Both the position numbers and the translations under genes were made by a program. From positions 2,397,001 through 2,461,000 of the forward strand of contig NZ_CP116341.1 of NCBI RefSeq assembly GCF_033304595.1: DNA of 64,000 nucleotides, written 5' to 3'. Of this stretch, positions 42,269 to 51,000 are shown piece after piece. The notes beneath the pieces are model-generated. The model was not told the DNA's origin and searched no databases. It saw only the letters and a list, made by a program, of their open reading frames with translations. The stretch is from Sporosarcina jeotgali (GTDB lineage Bacteria > Bacillota > Bacilli > Bacillales_A > Planococcaceae). The stretch's first letter is position 1. Each line of letters begins with the position of its first letter.

Positions 42269-43096
42269 ATGACACACTACTTATCAAGCTACGCAAGATT
42301 CAGCAGTAAAGAAGAAATGGACGCAGCTGCAAGAATGCATCTCGACATCCACTGGAACAAGGTAAATAAAACCGATCGCGCGATACTTGAAATGATCCGT
42401 TGTTATTCAGTGAAATACTTAGCGGCACACTTGAAACACGAAACCATCGAAAAGAAATTAAACCTTTCCAATTCCACTGTACGCCGTACACTTCGCAAAC
42501 TGGAAAAGCTGCAGATCATCGAACGAATTCATTATGTACGTCCTGTGATGAGTGGCCTTGGCGCTAACATTTACGTCATTTTGCCTGTAGATGACCAGGG
42601 GAATTTGGACAGGGGAACGAACGAGAAAGAAGCAGATGAGAGCGAGGATTCAAGGCCACATTTTGAAAACGAACCTTCTTTCTATCAATCTAAAAATCTT
42701 AAAGATCCTATAAAGACGTCTCAGCCTGCGGCAGAAAAGTTATCCACAACACTATTCGGGAAGATGAAATCCTTATTGTCAATCAGCGGAGATGCTTCCA
42801 AAGCACGAGAATTTTTCGGGATCCATCGAGTCCTATCCAGAAAAATGCTGAAGTTTGAAATCCATCAAGAGAAAGGTCCATTATTCGAGGAACTAGCTCA
42901 CCGTGCCACTCGCATCGCGGTCATGGCACAGAAAACAAAAACAATCCGCAACTTGCCTGGATACTTCAAAGGTGTCCTCCGGCAGCTTATTAGTGATGAG
43001 CTGTTTTCGGATATCTATCAAGAGTATTCCGTTTCAGTTGATGACTTCTGTTTGCCTGGGAACCAGGATCTTTCGTTCACGGGAAATCTCCGATAA
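42269..43096 (+). CDS. HTH-domain protein, plasmid/phage-type
   Basis: A 275-residue protein; the ATG follows GTAAAGGGGGATTTACAA. Residues about 35-95 form a winged helix (NKTDRAILEMIRCYSVKYLAAHLKHETIEKKLNLSNSTVRRTLRKLEKLQIIER, in pieces). A low-complexity acidic linker follows at about 110-160. The C-terminal helical domain reads RVLSRKMLKFEIHQEKGPLFEELAHRA and NLPGYFKGVLRQLISDEL. The layout resembles replication- or transfer-linked HTH proteins of mobile elements in Bacillales. It stands at the left edge of the defence island. Confidence 0.7.
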   Translation: MTHYLSSYARFSSKEEMDAAARMHLDIHWNKVNKTDRAILEMIRCYSVKYLAAHLKHETIEKKLNLSNSTVRRTLRKLEKLQIIERIHYVRPVMSGLGANIYVILPVDDQGNLDRGTNEKEADESEDSRPHFENEPSFYQSKNLKDPIKTSQPAAEKLSTTLFGKMKSLLSISGDASKAREFFGIHRVLSRKMLKFEIHQEKGPLFEELAHRATRIAVMAQKTKTIRNLPGYFKGVLRQLISDELFSDIYQEYSVSVDDFCLPGNQDLSFTGNLR

Positions 43097-43235
43097 TCCA
43101 GTAACGCTGTGTACCCCACAATTTAAACACGAATTCTATGAGTGCTGGTGTTGCGTGTTACACGGCTTTCGAGATTGAATACGCTTATTTCGATACGTCT
43201 GATTGAACTATCATGAAGTGATGAATTTAAACACT

Positions 43236-44294
43236 TCACTCCAACTCATCGACCAACCGGAATCCCTTCGTTTTCAAGTGATTCATATGATGTTCCATGC
43301 TTTCAATCAGTTTGGAAGCATCCATAATATCAAAAAGTACATCAGACAAATCTTCATGCGAAATTCTCGCAGAAACAATGCAGCCTTTTACAGGTGGCGC
43401 GTCGGCTTGGCTAACATCATAAGCATGGATAAGAATGCTGTCAGCTGGAAGGAGCGCAAATAGGTTTCTCGCAATTCCAATCATACAGCTGCACACATAA
43501 TCTTGATAGAGTGCATAGTAATTAGTCTTGCCCATCTTTTTCCGGGAACAATTTCCTTTAGCGGTGAGGGACAACACTTCTTCAGGAACCGTTTTTTCTT
43601 CACCCATTTCCAGACTAAGGATCAGGGTTCCTTCACGAAACTGAACATGGACATGGTTGCCGAACTTCTCCACACTCTCAAAAGCGTCATAAGTTGTTAG
43701 TATTTCAAGCCATGCCTTTTCTTCATGTGCTAGCACCCTAGTCGTTAACTCATGAAGTTGCTGTTTCTCTGCGAGGAGCTTCTGATCTTTTACAATCGCC
43801 TCATTCAAGTGAATTGCTAACTCTTGTTTTTTCGCTTGTCCACGACGGAACAATCGATCCAACCAATTTGGTTCAAACTCCGCCAATTGCTGACGACTGT
43901 AGCGTGTATGAGGGCTCTCTTCTGTGAACTGCATAAGGTCCTCGTCCAAAATGGCTCCCCAATCCACCGGTTCTTTCGTATCCAGATGTATGGAGCGCAG
44001 CATTTGGACATAAGCATTGTACGCCTCCACTTCATGAGTGTCAGCCGAAGCAGGTAACGCATTCTTTGAACGGACGGGAGCCCTTGAACCTTGGGGACGT
44101 TTCGTACGCTTAGACGTCAATTGTTCTGAATACGAAATCCCAGTACCCGGTATGCCTACATTCGCTCGAACGCCGCGTTTCCCAACAGTAACGGATGCCC
44201 CGCGCGGACCAACGGAGGTACTAATTCCGCCTTTGCTAATATTTACACGTACCCCTGGAGCGATTTTGATGCGTTTTTGAAATCGGAATCCCAT
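43236..44294 (-). CDS. DUF4236-domain protein
   Basis: About 352 residues from MGFRFQKRIKIAPGVR; the ATG at 44294 follows AAAGGAGACCACCA, and the longer frame to 44468 lacks a site. Residues 1-55 are DUF4236, a small beta-rich module (VNISKGGISTSVGPRG, ASVTVGKRGVRANVGIPGTGISY). The rest is a helical linker with LNEAIVKDQKLLAEKQQLHELTTRVLAHEEKAWLEI and a C-terminal domain of alternating strands (GNHVHVQFREGTLILSLEM). It has no membrane helix. Function unknown; DUF4236 proteins often occur on mobile or defence loci. Confidence 0.75.
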   Translation of the reverse strand: MGFRFQKRIKIAPGVRVNISKGGISTSVGPRGASVTVGKRGVRANVGIPGTGISYSEQLTSKRTKRPQGSRAPVRSKNALPASADTHEVEAYNAYVQMLRSIHLDTKEPVDWGAILDEDLMQFTEESPHTRYSRQQLAEFEPNWLDRLFRRGQAKKQELAIHLNEAIVKDQKLLAEKQQLHELTTRVLAHEEKAWLEILTTYDAFESVEKFGNHVHVQFREGTLILSLEMGEEKTVPEEVLSLTAKGNCSRKKMGKTNYYALYQDYVCSCMIGIARNLFALLPADSILIHAYDVSQADAPPVKGCIVSARISHEDLSDVLFDIMDASKLIESMEHHMNHLKTKGFRLVDELE

Positions 44295-44359
44295 TGGTGG
44301 TCTCCTTTCGTTTTTTTGCGTAGTATAAAACGAGAACTCATTTAATAAGGGAGTCATAG

Positions 44360-44419
44360 CCTGTGTAAAAGAGAATTTTTCGCAGTTCCGAATGGTGTCC
44401 AAGTTGTATCTTACACAGG
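44360..44419. repeat. Hairpin-ended intergenic repeat, copy 1
   Basis: Perfect 9-bp inverted ends CCTGTGTAA and TTACACAGG bound a 60-bp unit. The core GCAGTTCCGAATGGTGTC is shared with copies 2 and 3. It lies just upstream of the DUF4236 gene. Confidence 0.75.
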
Positions 44420-44533
44420 GAAATAAATATCTTTTCTTTCTGCTATATTTTTCAATGCGCCATAGCAATCAGAAACATTTTTTTGTGATCTTTTACGTAT
44501 AATACGAATCACTGGCTACACATACAATATTAT

Positions 44534-44552
44534 GGACAATGTAGCATTGTCC
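44534..44552. promoter_or_regulatory. Perfect 19-bp palindrome
   Basis: GGACAATG-TAG-CATTGTCC, with 8-bp perfect arms. No T-run follows, so it is not a terminator. It may be an operator for a small dimeric regulator. It adjoins repeat copy 2 and lies between the DUF262 stop and the DUF4236 start. Confidence 0.6.
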
Positions 44553-44554
44553 AT

Positions 44555-44613
44555 TTGTGTAGTACATATATACCGAGAATTCCGAATAGTGTCAACCTTG
44601 TATTTTTACACAG
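44555..44613. repeat. Hairpin-ended intergenic repeat, copy 2
   Basis: Ends TGTGTA and TACACA; core AGTACATATATACC then GAATTCCGAATAGTGTC. The size (about 59 bp) and the core match copies 1 and 3. It follows the DUF262 gene. Confidence 0.7.
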
Positions 44614-44632
44614 AAAAAACATAAAAAAACAT

Positions 44633-46324
44633 TTATCCTAACAAGTTGCGGATTCTTACTGCAAGTATGGATTTTCTTTCATTGTAAAACTTATCGAAGC
44701 TCTCTATTTCAAGCGAAATATTTTCTGGAATCATAGCTTGATTGTAAAAACTCTTTTTTTGTTCATCATTCATATCATTATAGTAGTCAACAAGTCTAAT
44801 ATCACTTTTACTACCGTTACTTCTTCCTTCAAGTAAATGAAGATTAGGTAGTCGATTACGTAAAGCCCTCCAATTTTTCCAATCCTCGATACTAACTGAG
44901 ACTGGTTTCGCTTCACTAAATCTATTATCTGGATGTAAATGATCTTGCTCGTATTTGAAATTCCTGTTTGTCCAATCCAGATTCAAATAATAGAGAACCT
45001 CGCCTGCAACCCTACTACCTTTTTCCATGTTAAGAACGTCTTCAATTTTCCCCTCTGTGACTCTTAAATCATTCATCTGATCAAGCATTTCAACAGTAAT
45101 TTTATAATCAAAGCTATTGATGTTACTTTTAATTTGTTGTAGTTTGCCCGTAGTACCTGACTGGAAATAAGTGAAGAATATCGCTCTTAACAAATAAGCA
45201 CGTACTTCTTTAATATTATCTCCATATTCAGGATTGTAGTAAACGTAATAGATAATTGGCAGTAATACGTTCCAGCTACCTGAAAATCGGTTTACATCTA
45301 TTTTCATTTCCCCGAGTAACAGTTCTGTGTTTTTTAAGGCATTTTTGAATCCGGTCCAATCATTTTTTAAATTCTCTGCAATTTTTTTATTAATACTTGA
45401 TTTCACAACATCACCATATAACATAAGTGCCGCACGGATGATAAAATCTGTACCGAATTGAGCATAAGAGTCAACAAGAACTCGTCCAAACTCAGTTTTA
45501 GCACTCGGCCAGTACGCTTCAAGTATTGACATAGTTATTTCAGATTTCCGCAGTGCTTTACCACCACTATTAAATCTCACAAACATTTCAAGGGCGTCGT
45601 CTTGTTTCATATCCTTAATTTCAGTGTATCTGACTAACTTGTCTACAAATACTTTTTTATAAAGCTTCTCTAAGATATTTCTAGCATACTCTTTACTATC
45701 TGCTGGCACGTTAGTGATTGCGTCCTCAATCGCTTGTTGTCTTGTAGTATCGTCTCGAAATTTCTCATCGAGAATATTTTTAAGTTCAAATTGCGTAGGA
45801 CTTAGTCGACCGACCTTTTCGCTAAACTTAATATCAAATTTTTTACTGTTGTATTCGTCCTCAACCACAGAAATCTTATTCTTATTTAATTCTATAAGTA
45901 GTTTTGTTATATGTTTACTACCAGTTTTCTTTCTTGCATAGTTCGGTCGGATGTAGGCTTCTCCAAACAAGGATAGAAATAATGAAGTTAAGCGCTGTTG
46001 TCCATCCAGTATTGCCGTGTTGGTATTCTTTACATCAATACTTGTTAATTCATAGTTCACACTGTCAGCCTGCTTTCTGCTGTCGAATGTCACCTCATGC
46101 AAAAAGCTACAAAAATATGTATCCCACGTCACGTTGGAATCATCTACATTCCAAAATAGAAAAGTAGCAATTGGATAATCTAACAAGATAGAATCCCATA
46201 GTTTTTCAATCTGTTCCATTCCCCACACAAATTGTCTTTGAAATGCGGGCATTACATATCTACCAGTCTTTATGTTCTCTAACGCTTCATATATTGATAC
46301 GCTATTATCTTCTAACTTGCTCAA
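44633..46324 (-). CDS. DUF262/HNH protein (GmrSD-like)
   Basis: A 563-residue protein starting at TTG 46324 behind AGGAGGAATAAAA. The N-terminal DUF262 domain has MPAFQRQFVWG and the ParB-like active block ILDGQQRLTSLFLSLFG (about 118-134). The C-terminal DUF1524-like HNH region is YEQDHLHPDNRFSEA, then LRNRLPNLHLLEGRSNGSKSD. Proteins of this build include the GmrSD type IV restriction enzymes, which cut modified phage DNA with nucleotide hydrolysis, and other phage-defence nucleases. The place next to a restriction-modification set supports a defence role. Its DNA is visibly more AT-rich than the flanking core genes. Confidence 0.85.
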   Translation of the reverse strand: MSKLEDNSVSIYEALENIKTGRYVMPAFQRQFVWGMEQIEKLWDSILLDYPIATFLFWNVDDSNVTWDTYFCSFLHEVTFDSRKQADSVNYELTSIDVKNTNTAILDGQQRLTSLFLSLFGEAYIRPNYARKKTGSKHITKLLIELNKNKISVVEDEYNSKKFDIKFSEKVGRLSPTQFELKNILDEKFRDDTTRQQAIEDAITNVPADSKEYARNILEKLYKKVFVDKLVRYTEIKDMKQDDALEMFVRFNSGGKALRKSEITMSILEAYWPSAKTEFGRVLVDSYAQFGTDFIIRAALMLYGDVVKSSINKKIAENLKNDWTGFKNALKNTELLLGEMKIDVNRFSGSWNVLLPIIYYVYYNPEYGDNIKEVRAYLLRAIFFTYFQSGTTGKLQQIKSNINSFDYKITVEMLDQMNDLRVTEGKIEDVLNMEKGSRVAGEVLYYLNLDWTNRNFKYEQDHLHPDNRFSEAKPVSVSIEDWKNWRALRNRLPNLHLLEGRSNGSKSDIRLVDYYNDMNDEQKKSFYNQAMIPENISLEIESFDKFYNERKSILAVRIRNLLG

Positions 46325-46518
46325 TTTTATTCCTCCTAGTCATTTTCTGAACTATACCTTTCAAACGTTAGTTTTCAGAAGGGTTTGTAAATACATTGTA
46401 TAGTACATATTACCACAAAGTTCTTATAACCCATAGGTCCCATGAAATCACTTCAAATAAATCCCGAGGCAATATTCGCCACAGGATAGTTATTATCCAA
46501 TAATTGGACTGAAAACAG

Positions 46519-46585
46519 TTGCCTACGTGAAGTACATATTCATAGCAATTCCAAATAGTATCCTAGTTCTATCTTACATAGGCAA
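46519..46585. repeat. Hairpin-ended intergenic repeat, copy 3
   Basis: Ends TTGCCTACGTGAAG and TTACATAGGCAA form a 12-base imperfect inverted pair. The core AGTACATATTCATAGC and AATTCCAAATAGTATC match copies 1 and 2. It lies between the DUF262 and Sau3AI-like genes. A partial TAGTACATAT also occurs near 46400. Confidence 0.75.
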
Positions 46586-46615
46586 ACATAGTATGGGATT
46601 ACCTACCCATATCAG

Positions 46616-48019
46616 TTAATTGTTCCTAACATCCAGATTACTTGCTAATAATTCACCAATATATTCACGATCTAGCCAAAAACATTGCTTAGCAATCATT
46701 CTTCCATCTGGTAGTGGTACTTTATCTGAGCCATCGCGACCTTTTGGTCTGATATGGCAGAGCTGATTCGATTTGGCTTTAGGTAGGTTGTTCTTTACGA
46801 CAATTCTTGTCTTTTGCTGAATAGGCGTTAATTCAATGCCATCACGAATCAAGTTCTGTACATCATGGAAAAACACTTTGAGTCTTCCTTCAATTTCAGA
46901 TATCGGCATATTCCATAATTTGATCCCTTTAAAATACAGTTCCCTTGATTCATTTTCTTTTTTAGTATCTTTATATTCAAAGACAACAAATAACAGCTTT
47001 GTTTCAAGAAAATAATCATTCAGCCAACTATTTTCCCACTCTTCACACGCGAATTCCTGAAAATCTATATTCTTAAAAGACATATTCTCCTTAGGAATTC
47101 CGTTCGGTTCCAATCTCACAGTCTTCAATTGAATGTTAGCTTTTGCAAATTCATCGATATCATCCAATTTTGTTCCTCTGATGCCAAGAAGACCGCTTAC
47201 AAACATCTGGAGGAAGTTTTTTGATTTCGGATTCAATTTAATTCCAGTCAATTCTGAAATTTCCTCCAAGGATTTCCCTTTAAAGGCATCGAACTTCTTA
47301 TTTAGGATATCCAGCAGGCTCATACTTTTCAAATCGTCAGATGTAGCGATATGAGTCAAGTCTTCTTTAGAAATTATTTTACGTATCAAGGTGGTCATAT
47401 AACTTTGCTTCAATGAATATGCACGTTGCATGGCTTGTATTGGACTATTCGGTTGATACCTTAGGGATCTACTATTGGCACCTTTTGTGCTGGCTGCCAG
47501 GTAGTTCGTGTCTGCTTCCGATAGTTCATGAGCTAATCCTTGACTTATTTTCTCATTGATCAATTCCCAATCCTGCTTGATGATTTCAAGATCTTCTGCG
47601 GCATAGGTATGCAAGTATGACTTGATAATCCTATAATCCGAACGCTTCACTTGTGGCAACCATTCATAGAACATTATCAGCAACTCTCTATTTTTGTGCC
47701 AAAAGCTGGAGTCCTCAAAACTCTTATTAACCTCTTCCATGTAATTAATAATATTCAATACTAACCGTTCTTTCGCAGACAACGTTCCGTTTTTATTCGA
47801 TTTTACAGGCGTTACTTTAAGTTCGATACCTAAATTTGCAAAATCCGCTTCACTAGTGGAATTAATTTTATATTCAAAGAAACTCTCTTCCACTATTTGT
47901 CCTAATTGACCTTTTGCACGTTCGTTCTTAATCCTCCCGCTTTTATCGATTTCACCGAATGTCCGCCCCTCTGCTTGAGACGCTTTATCCATAAGTTCAG
48001 CTCTGCTCTTATAAATCAT
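46616..48019 (-). CDS. Sau3AI-family type II restriction endonuclease (GATC)
   Basis: About 467 residues from ATG 48019 behind TAGGAG. The MutH-like catalytic domain (about 35-110) holds GQLGQIVEESFFEYK and ADFANLGIELKVTPV, with the D...E-x-K triad as in MutH and Sau3AI. A second, C-terminal MutH-like half (about 250-465) has no such triad but shows a similar fold order, as in Sau3AI, where it binds an allosteric GATC site. Expected action is a cut before GATC unless the C is methylated. It is next to the C5 methyltransferase that would protect the host. Confidence 0.9.
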   Translation of the reverse strand: MIYKSRAELMDKASQAEGRTFGEIDKSGRIKNERAKGQLGQIVEESFFEYKINSTSEADFANLGIELKVTPVKSNKNGTLSAKERLVLNIINYMEEVNKSFEDSSFWHKNRELLIMFYEWLPQVKRSDYRIIKSYLHTYAAEDLEIIKQDWELINEKISQGLAHELSEADTNYLAASTKGANSRSLRYQPNSPIQAMQRAYSLKQSYMTTLIRKIISKEDLTHIATSDDLKSMSLLDILNKKFDAFKGKSLEEISELTGIKLNPKSKNFLQMFVSGLLGIRGTKLDDIDEFAKANIQLKTVRLEPNGIPKENMSFKNIDFQEFACEEWENSWLNDYFLETKLLFVVFEYKDTKKENESRELYFKGIKLWNMPISEIEGRLKVFFHDVQNLIRDGIELTPIQQKTRIVVKNNLPKAKSNQLCHIRPKGRDGSDKVPLPDGRMIAKQCFWLDREYIGELLASNLDVRNN

Positions 48020-48090
48020 CTGCAACACTCTCCTAAATTCTTTACCAGAATTCTACCATATAAACAAAAAAACCGATACATAGGTATCGG

Positions 48091-49353
48091 TTAAATGGAG
48101 AAATTCATTTGTATTTCTGTCAGTTTGTCATTTGCTGTCGTTTCTATCTCTTCAATTCTTTTACCCATAATTTCAATTAAACTTACAACCAATGCATTTC
48201 CCATACAGAAATACCTCATGCGATCTGTCATCCCAGCAGTCCAATTATCAGGGAATCCGTTCAAACGTTCACATTCAATTGGAGAAAGTAATCTTTTCCT
48301 ACCATTCACTTCAACAATGTGAGTACTTCTATTAATAGAGCCTTCACTTGTCAACATTGTACGACCCGGTTTGTCCAGCTCGTCAATGGGTGACATGCCA
48401 CCTTCCGAGAAGTGGTACTTGTGACCATCCGCGGATGTCCGTTCAATTTTCTTAGGGCCTCTTAGATACTTGAACTTCGCTTCCGCCTCAGGAGCAAGAT
48501 AATATTTCTCTTCAATCAAATCTTCGTCCAAAAGGATTTCTGATAGTGTAATGGGCTTTTTCAATTCCGGGACTAAATGCGCTGTATATATATAGCCTTT
48601 CCTCATTATTCCGGATGTATGGAAATTAAATGAGAATTCATCGGAAATCTTAACGATATCTTCAGGAAGATTTCCCATTTCAATACGGTTTTTGAATGGT
48701 TCTTTTTCAACTGGAAATGACTTCGCAAAGAATCCTTCCTTGAAAAGAATGCATGACTCGTCCAATTCCTTTTGTTGCTTCTCGAATGATAGTCCATTCT
48801 TATAAGCAAATATGAAAACTCTCCTGCGTCTTTGTGCAAAACCATATTCTGCAGCATTTATGACACGCCATTCAACTGTATAATCCAAATCACGGAATGT
48901 CGCAAGCATGACAGCGAAATCCCGTCCTCTTTGCTTTGATGGAGATTTAAGCAATCTATCTACATTTTCAAGTAGAACATATTTTGGATTCCCATTTTCA
49001 AGTATTCTTTTAATTTCCCAAAACAGGACACCTTTTTTCCCTTGAATTCCTTTTCCACCGGACAAAGATCGTGCAACCGAATAGTCTTGGCACGGAAACC
49101 CCCCTACAACGATATCTGGCGCAAGTTCCTGGAACGTATCATCGGGCACAGTGGCTATGTCCTCATTACTATGAATTCCTTTATCAAAATTCCGGACATA
49201 GCATTCAAAAGCATCCTGAGACTTTCGTGAAGGTTCCCATTGGTTACCCCAGACCACTTCGAAAAGGTCGGCATTGGCCTGTTCCAATCCACGACGGAAC
49301 CCGCCAACGCCAGCGAATAGTTCAATTACTGATAGTTTGTTGCTGTCTGACAT
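48091..49353 (-). CDS. dcm: DNA cytosine-5 methyltransferase (GATC-type)
   Basis: About 420 residues from MSDSNKLSVIELFAG; the ATG at 49353 follows AAAGGATGTTCGGAA. Motif I is VIELFAGVGGFRRGL, motif IV VVGGFPCQDYSVAR (catalytic Cys in PCQ), motif VI VLLENVDRL, motif VIII AEYGFAQRRRRVFIF and motif X MGNALVVSLI. The order I to X is that of prokaryotic C5 enzymes. With the Sau3AI-like nuclease next to it, the expected mark is 5-methylcytosine in GATC. About 70 bases separate it from the endonuclease gene. The hairpin there (AACCGATACCTATGTATCGGTT near 48069-48092) may attenuate nuclease transcription. Confidence 0.93.
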   Translation of the reverse strand: MSDSNKLSVIELFAGVGGFRRGLEQANADLFEVVWGNQWEPSRKSQDAFECYVRNFDKGIHSNEDIATVPDDTFQELAPDIVVGGFPCQDYSVARSLSGGKGIQGKKGVLFWEIKRILENGNPKYVLLENVDRLLKSPSKQRGRDFAVMLATFRDLDYTVEWRVINAAEYGFAQRRRRVFIFAYKNGLSFEKQQKELDESCILFKEGFFAKSFPVEKEPFKNRIEMGNLPEDIVKISDEFSFNFHTSGIMRKGYIYTAHLVPELKKPITLSEILLDEDLIEEKYYLAPEAEAKFKYLRGPKKIERTSADGHKYHFSEGGMSPIDELDKPGRTMLTSEGSINRSTHIVEVNGRKRLLSPIECERLNGFPDNWTAGMTDRMRYFCMGNALVVSLIEIMGKRIEEIETTANDKLTEIQMNFSI

Positions 49354-49439
49354 TTCCGAACATCCTTTCGGTCTATTTATTCCATTATACACTTTCAATA
49401 AAAAAATCCAAGGGGGAAAGATTGCTTATAATAGCAATA

Positions 49440-49856
49440 TCATTCCTCCTTGGCCCGTGATATGAAACCTACCGTATCATCCACCGCTTTTTCTAAATCA
49501 CTTCTTATTTCATGCTCCCAGACATGCTTCACATGCCACCCCTTGCACTTGTAGTAGTAATCTATTTCTCTATCTCTCTCCATATTCCTTTTGAACTTCT
49601 TATCCCAGAACTCTTGATTGGTTTTAGGCAGTTTAAAGTGTTCAGGACATACATGCCAAAAACAGGAGTCCACAAAAATCACTAATCTGTACTTTTTTAT
49701 AGCTATATCCGGTGTTCCTTTCAGGGACCTGACATTCCTACGGAAACGTAATCCTCTTCTCCACAAGGCGCTTGCAAAAATGTCTTCCAGCTTTGACTTC
49801 GCCTTGATTTTACTCATGGTCTTACTACGTTGTTCCTTTGACATTATGTCGGCCAT
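49440..49856 (-). CDS. vsr: Very short patch repair endonuclease (Vsr)
   Basis: About 138 residues from MADIMSKEQRSKTMSKIK; the ATG at 49856 follows AAAAGGGTGATTACC. The Vsr signature is GTPDIAIKKYRLVIFVDSCFWHVCPEHFKLPKTNQEFW, with catalytic Asp in TPD, His in FWH and structural Cys residues, then KFKRNMERDR. Vsr nicks next to T in T:G mismatches that arise when 5-methylcytosine deaminates. Linked to the GATC methyltransferase, it would prevent C-to-T loss at GATC sites. Confidence 0.94.
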   Translation of the reverse strand: MADIMSKEQRSKTMSKIKAKSKLEDIFASALWRRGLRFRRNVRSLKGTPDIAIKKYRLVIFVDSCFWHVCPEHFKLPKTNQEFWDKKFKRNMERDREIDYYYKCKGWHVKHVWEHEIRSDLEKAVDDTVGFISRAKEE

Positions 49857-50013
49857 GGTAATCACCCTTTTATATAGGTATTCCCCGTTATAAATAGACA
49901 AAACCCTTCATATATAACAACTCTTTTCTAAGGTATACATATTTTTCAATGTAGATTTCAAGAAGGCAAGAAAGAGAGACAAATCAATTTCCAAATTCAT
50001 ATGTCTCTTTTGC

Positions 50014-50205
50014 TTACTCCTTTATAAAAAGTTCATCCACAGTAGTATTCAAAACTTCTGCTAGGTTAAAAGCTAACTGCAAGTTAGGATCGTATTTGTC
50101 ATTTTCAATGGCATTGATTGTTTGCCTGCTTACTTTGCATCGGAACGCTAGCTCTTCTTGAGATAGCTTTGTCAGTTTTCGTAACTCTTTAATTCGGTTT
50201 TTCAC
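50014..50205 (-). CDS. Small XRE-family regulator, 63 aa
   Basis: A complete Cro/CI-type HTH (IKELRKLTKLSQEELAFRCKVSRQTINAIENDKYDPNLQLAFNLAEVLNTTVDELF) starting at GTG 50205, directly abutting the stop of the membrane gene upstream. This short form, paired with a small membrane protein, is common in Firmicutes and often autoregulates. Gene order membrane protein then regulator on the minus strand shows one operon. Confidence 0.9.
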   Translation of the reverse strand: MKNRIKELRKLTKLSQEELAFRCKVSRQTINAIENDKYDPNLQLAFNLAEVLNTTVDELFIKE

Positions 50206-50508
50206 TTAATCACCATATTTCTTTTTGAACGTCCGCAGCGTTACTAAATAGATCAGGGATACTGTAAATAGAAATGGGAGGGGGGTTATTCCGTAATCGA
50301 GGTCACCTTTAGCCAATGCCATATATGCTGATTTTGCTATATGGATAAGTATCATGAAAAAGACGACTATGAACGAAAACGATTGGGCTTTCATTTTAAT
50401 TAGAGTTTTTCTTTCATCTCCGAGTTTGGTCAACGATATTAGTGTGAGTATAATAGCCAGTCCAAATAGTGCCAGCATGGCTATAAATAATACAACAATC
50501 CAATCCAT
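50206..50508 (-). CDS. Small membrane protein paired with XRE regulator
   Basis: A 100-residue protein with three hydrophobic segments (about 3-26, 44-62 and 75-92; WIVVLFIAMLALFGLAIILTLI at the start). AAAGGGGATGTTGAA precedes the ATG. It abuts the regulator gene without a gap. The pair resembles those annotated DUF2178 plus HTH. Role unknown, perhaps a signal receiver for the regulator. Confidence 0.75.
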   Translation of the reverse strand: MDWIVVLFIAMLALFGLAIILTLISLTKLGDERKTLIKMKAQSFSFIVVFFMILIHIAKSAYMALAKGDLDYGITPLPFLFTVSLIYLVTLRTFKKKYGD

Positions 50509-51000
50509 TTCAACATCCCCTTTAAAAGTGTCAAATACTCTTTACATTTTAAATTATAACTTGCCATTCCGAGATGTCAAACTCTTTTTACATCTTTGAA
50601 CGAGTCTCTGTTTGATGTTCTGATTTTCTCCGCTAAAATCTATCAGCGATATGAATTATCTGCAGTACAAAAAGCCATCGTGTGCATTTCAGATTAACTT
50701 ATTGGTTAACTTTGCACATCTACTGCATAGCGCTTCAGCCCAGCGCTTTGCTGCCCTCGCTCGCAATTGTATTGAAATTCAATAACACGGCAATATGAAA
50801 TATATCTTGTAATATTCAGATAGTTATGTATAATTGTTTTTATTGTTTCTAAATACCATATTTTTCACTATTTAGATTCCCCTTTAGAAACAAGGATAAG
50901 AGACAAAGATTAATTCTCGATAGTTAGCGAATGCTGCGCTGCATTCACTTAGGGATCGCTTTACCGACCACAAATCAAAATTAGCCAAGGGGGTTCTACA
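50509..51000. other. Intergenic region before the BASS transporter gene
   Basis: No gene is supported. The bases 50900-50990 form several weak hairpins (for example AATGCTGCGCTGCATT, near-palindromic) ahead of the transporter, but I cannot match them to a known riboswitch. AAGGGGG lies before the ATG at 51001. Confidence 0.45.

Noticed and set aside
42079..42309. 76-codon plus-strand frame before the HTH gene
   Set aside because: No ribosome site, odd composition, and it overlaps the start of the better-supported gene at 42269.
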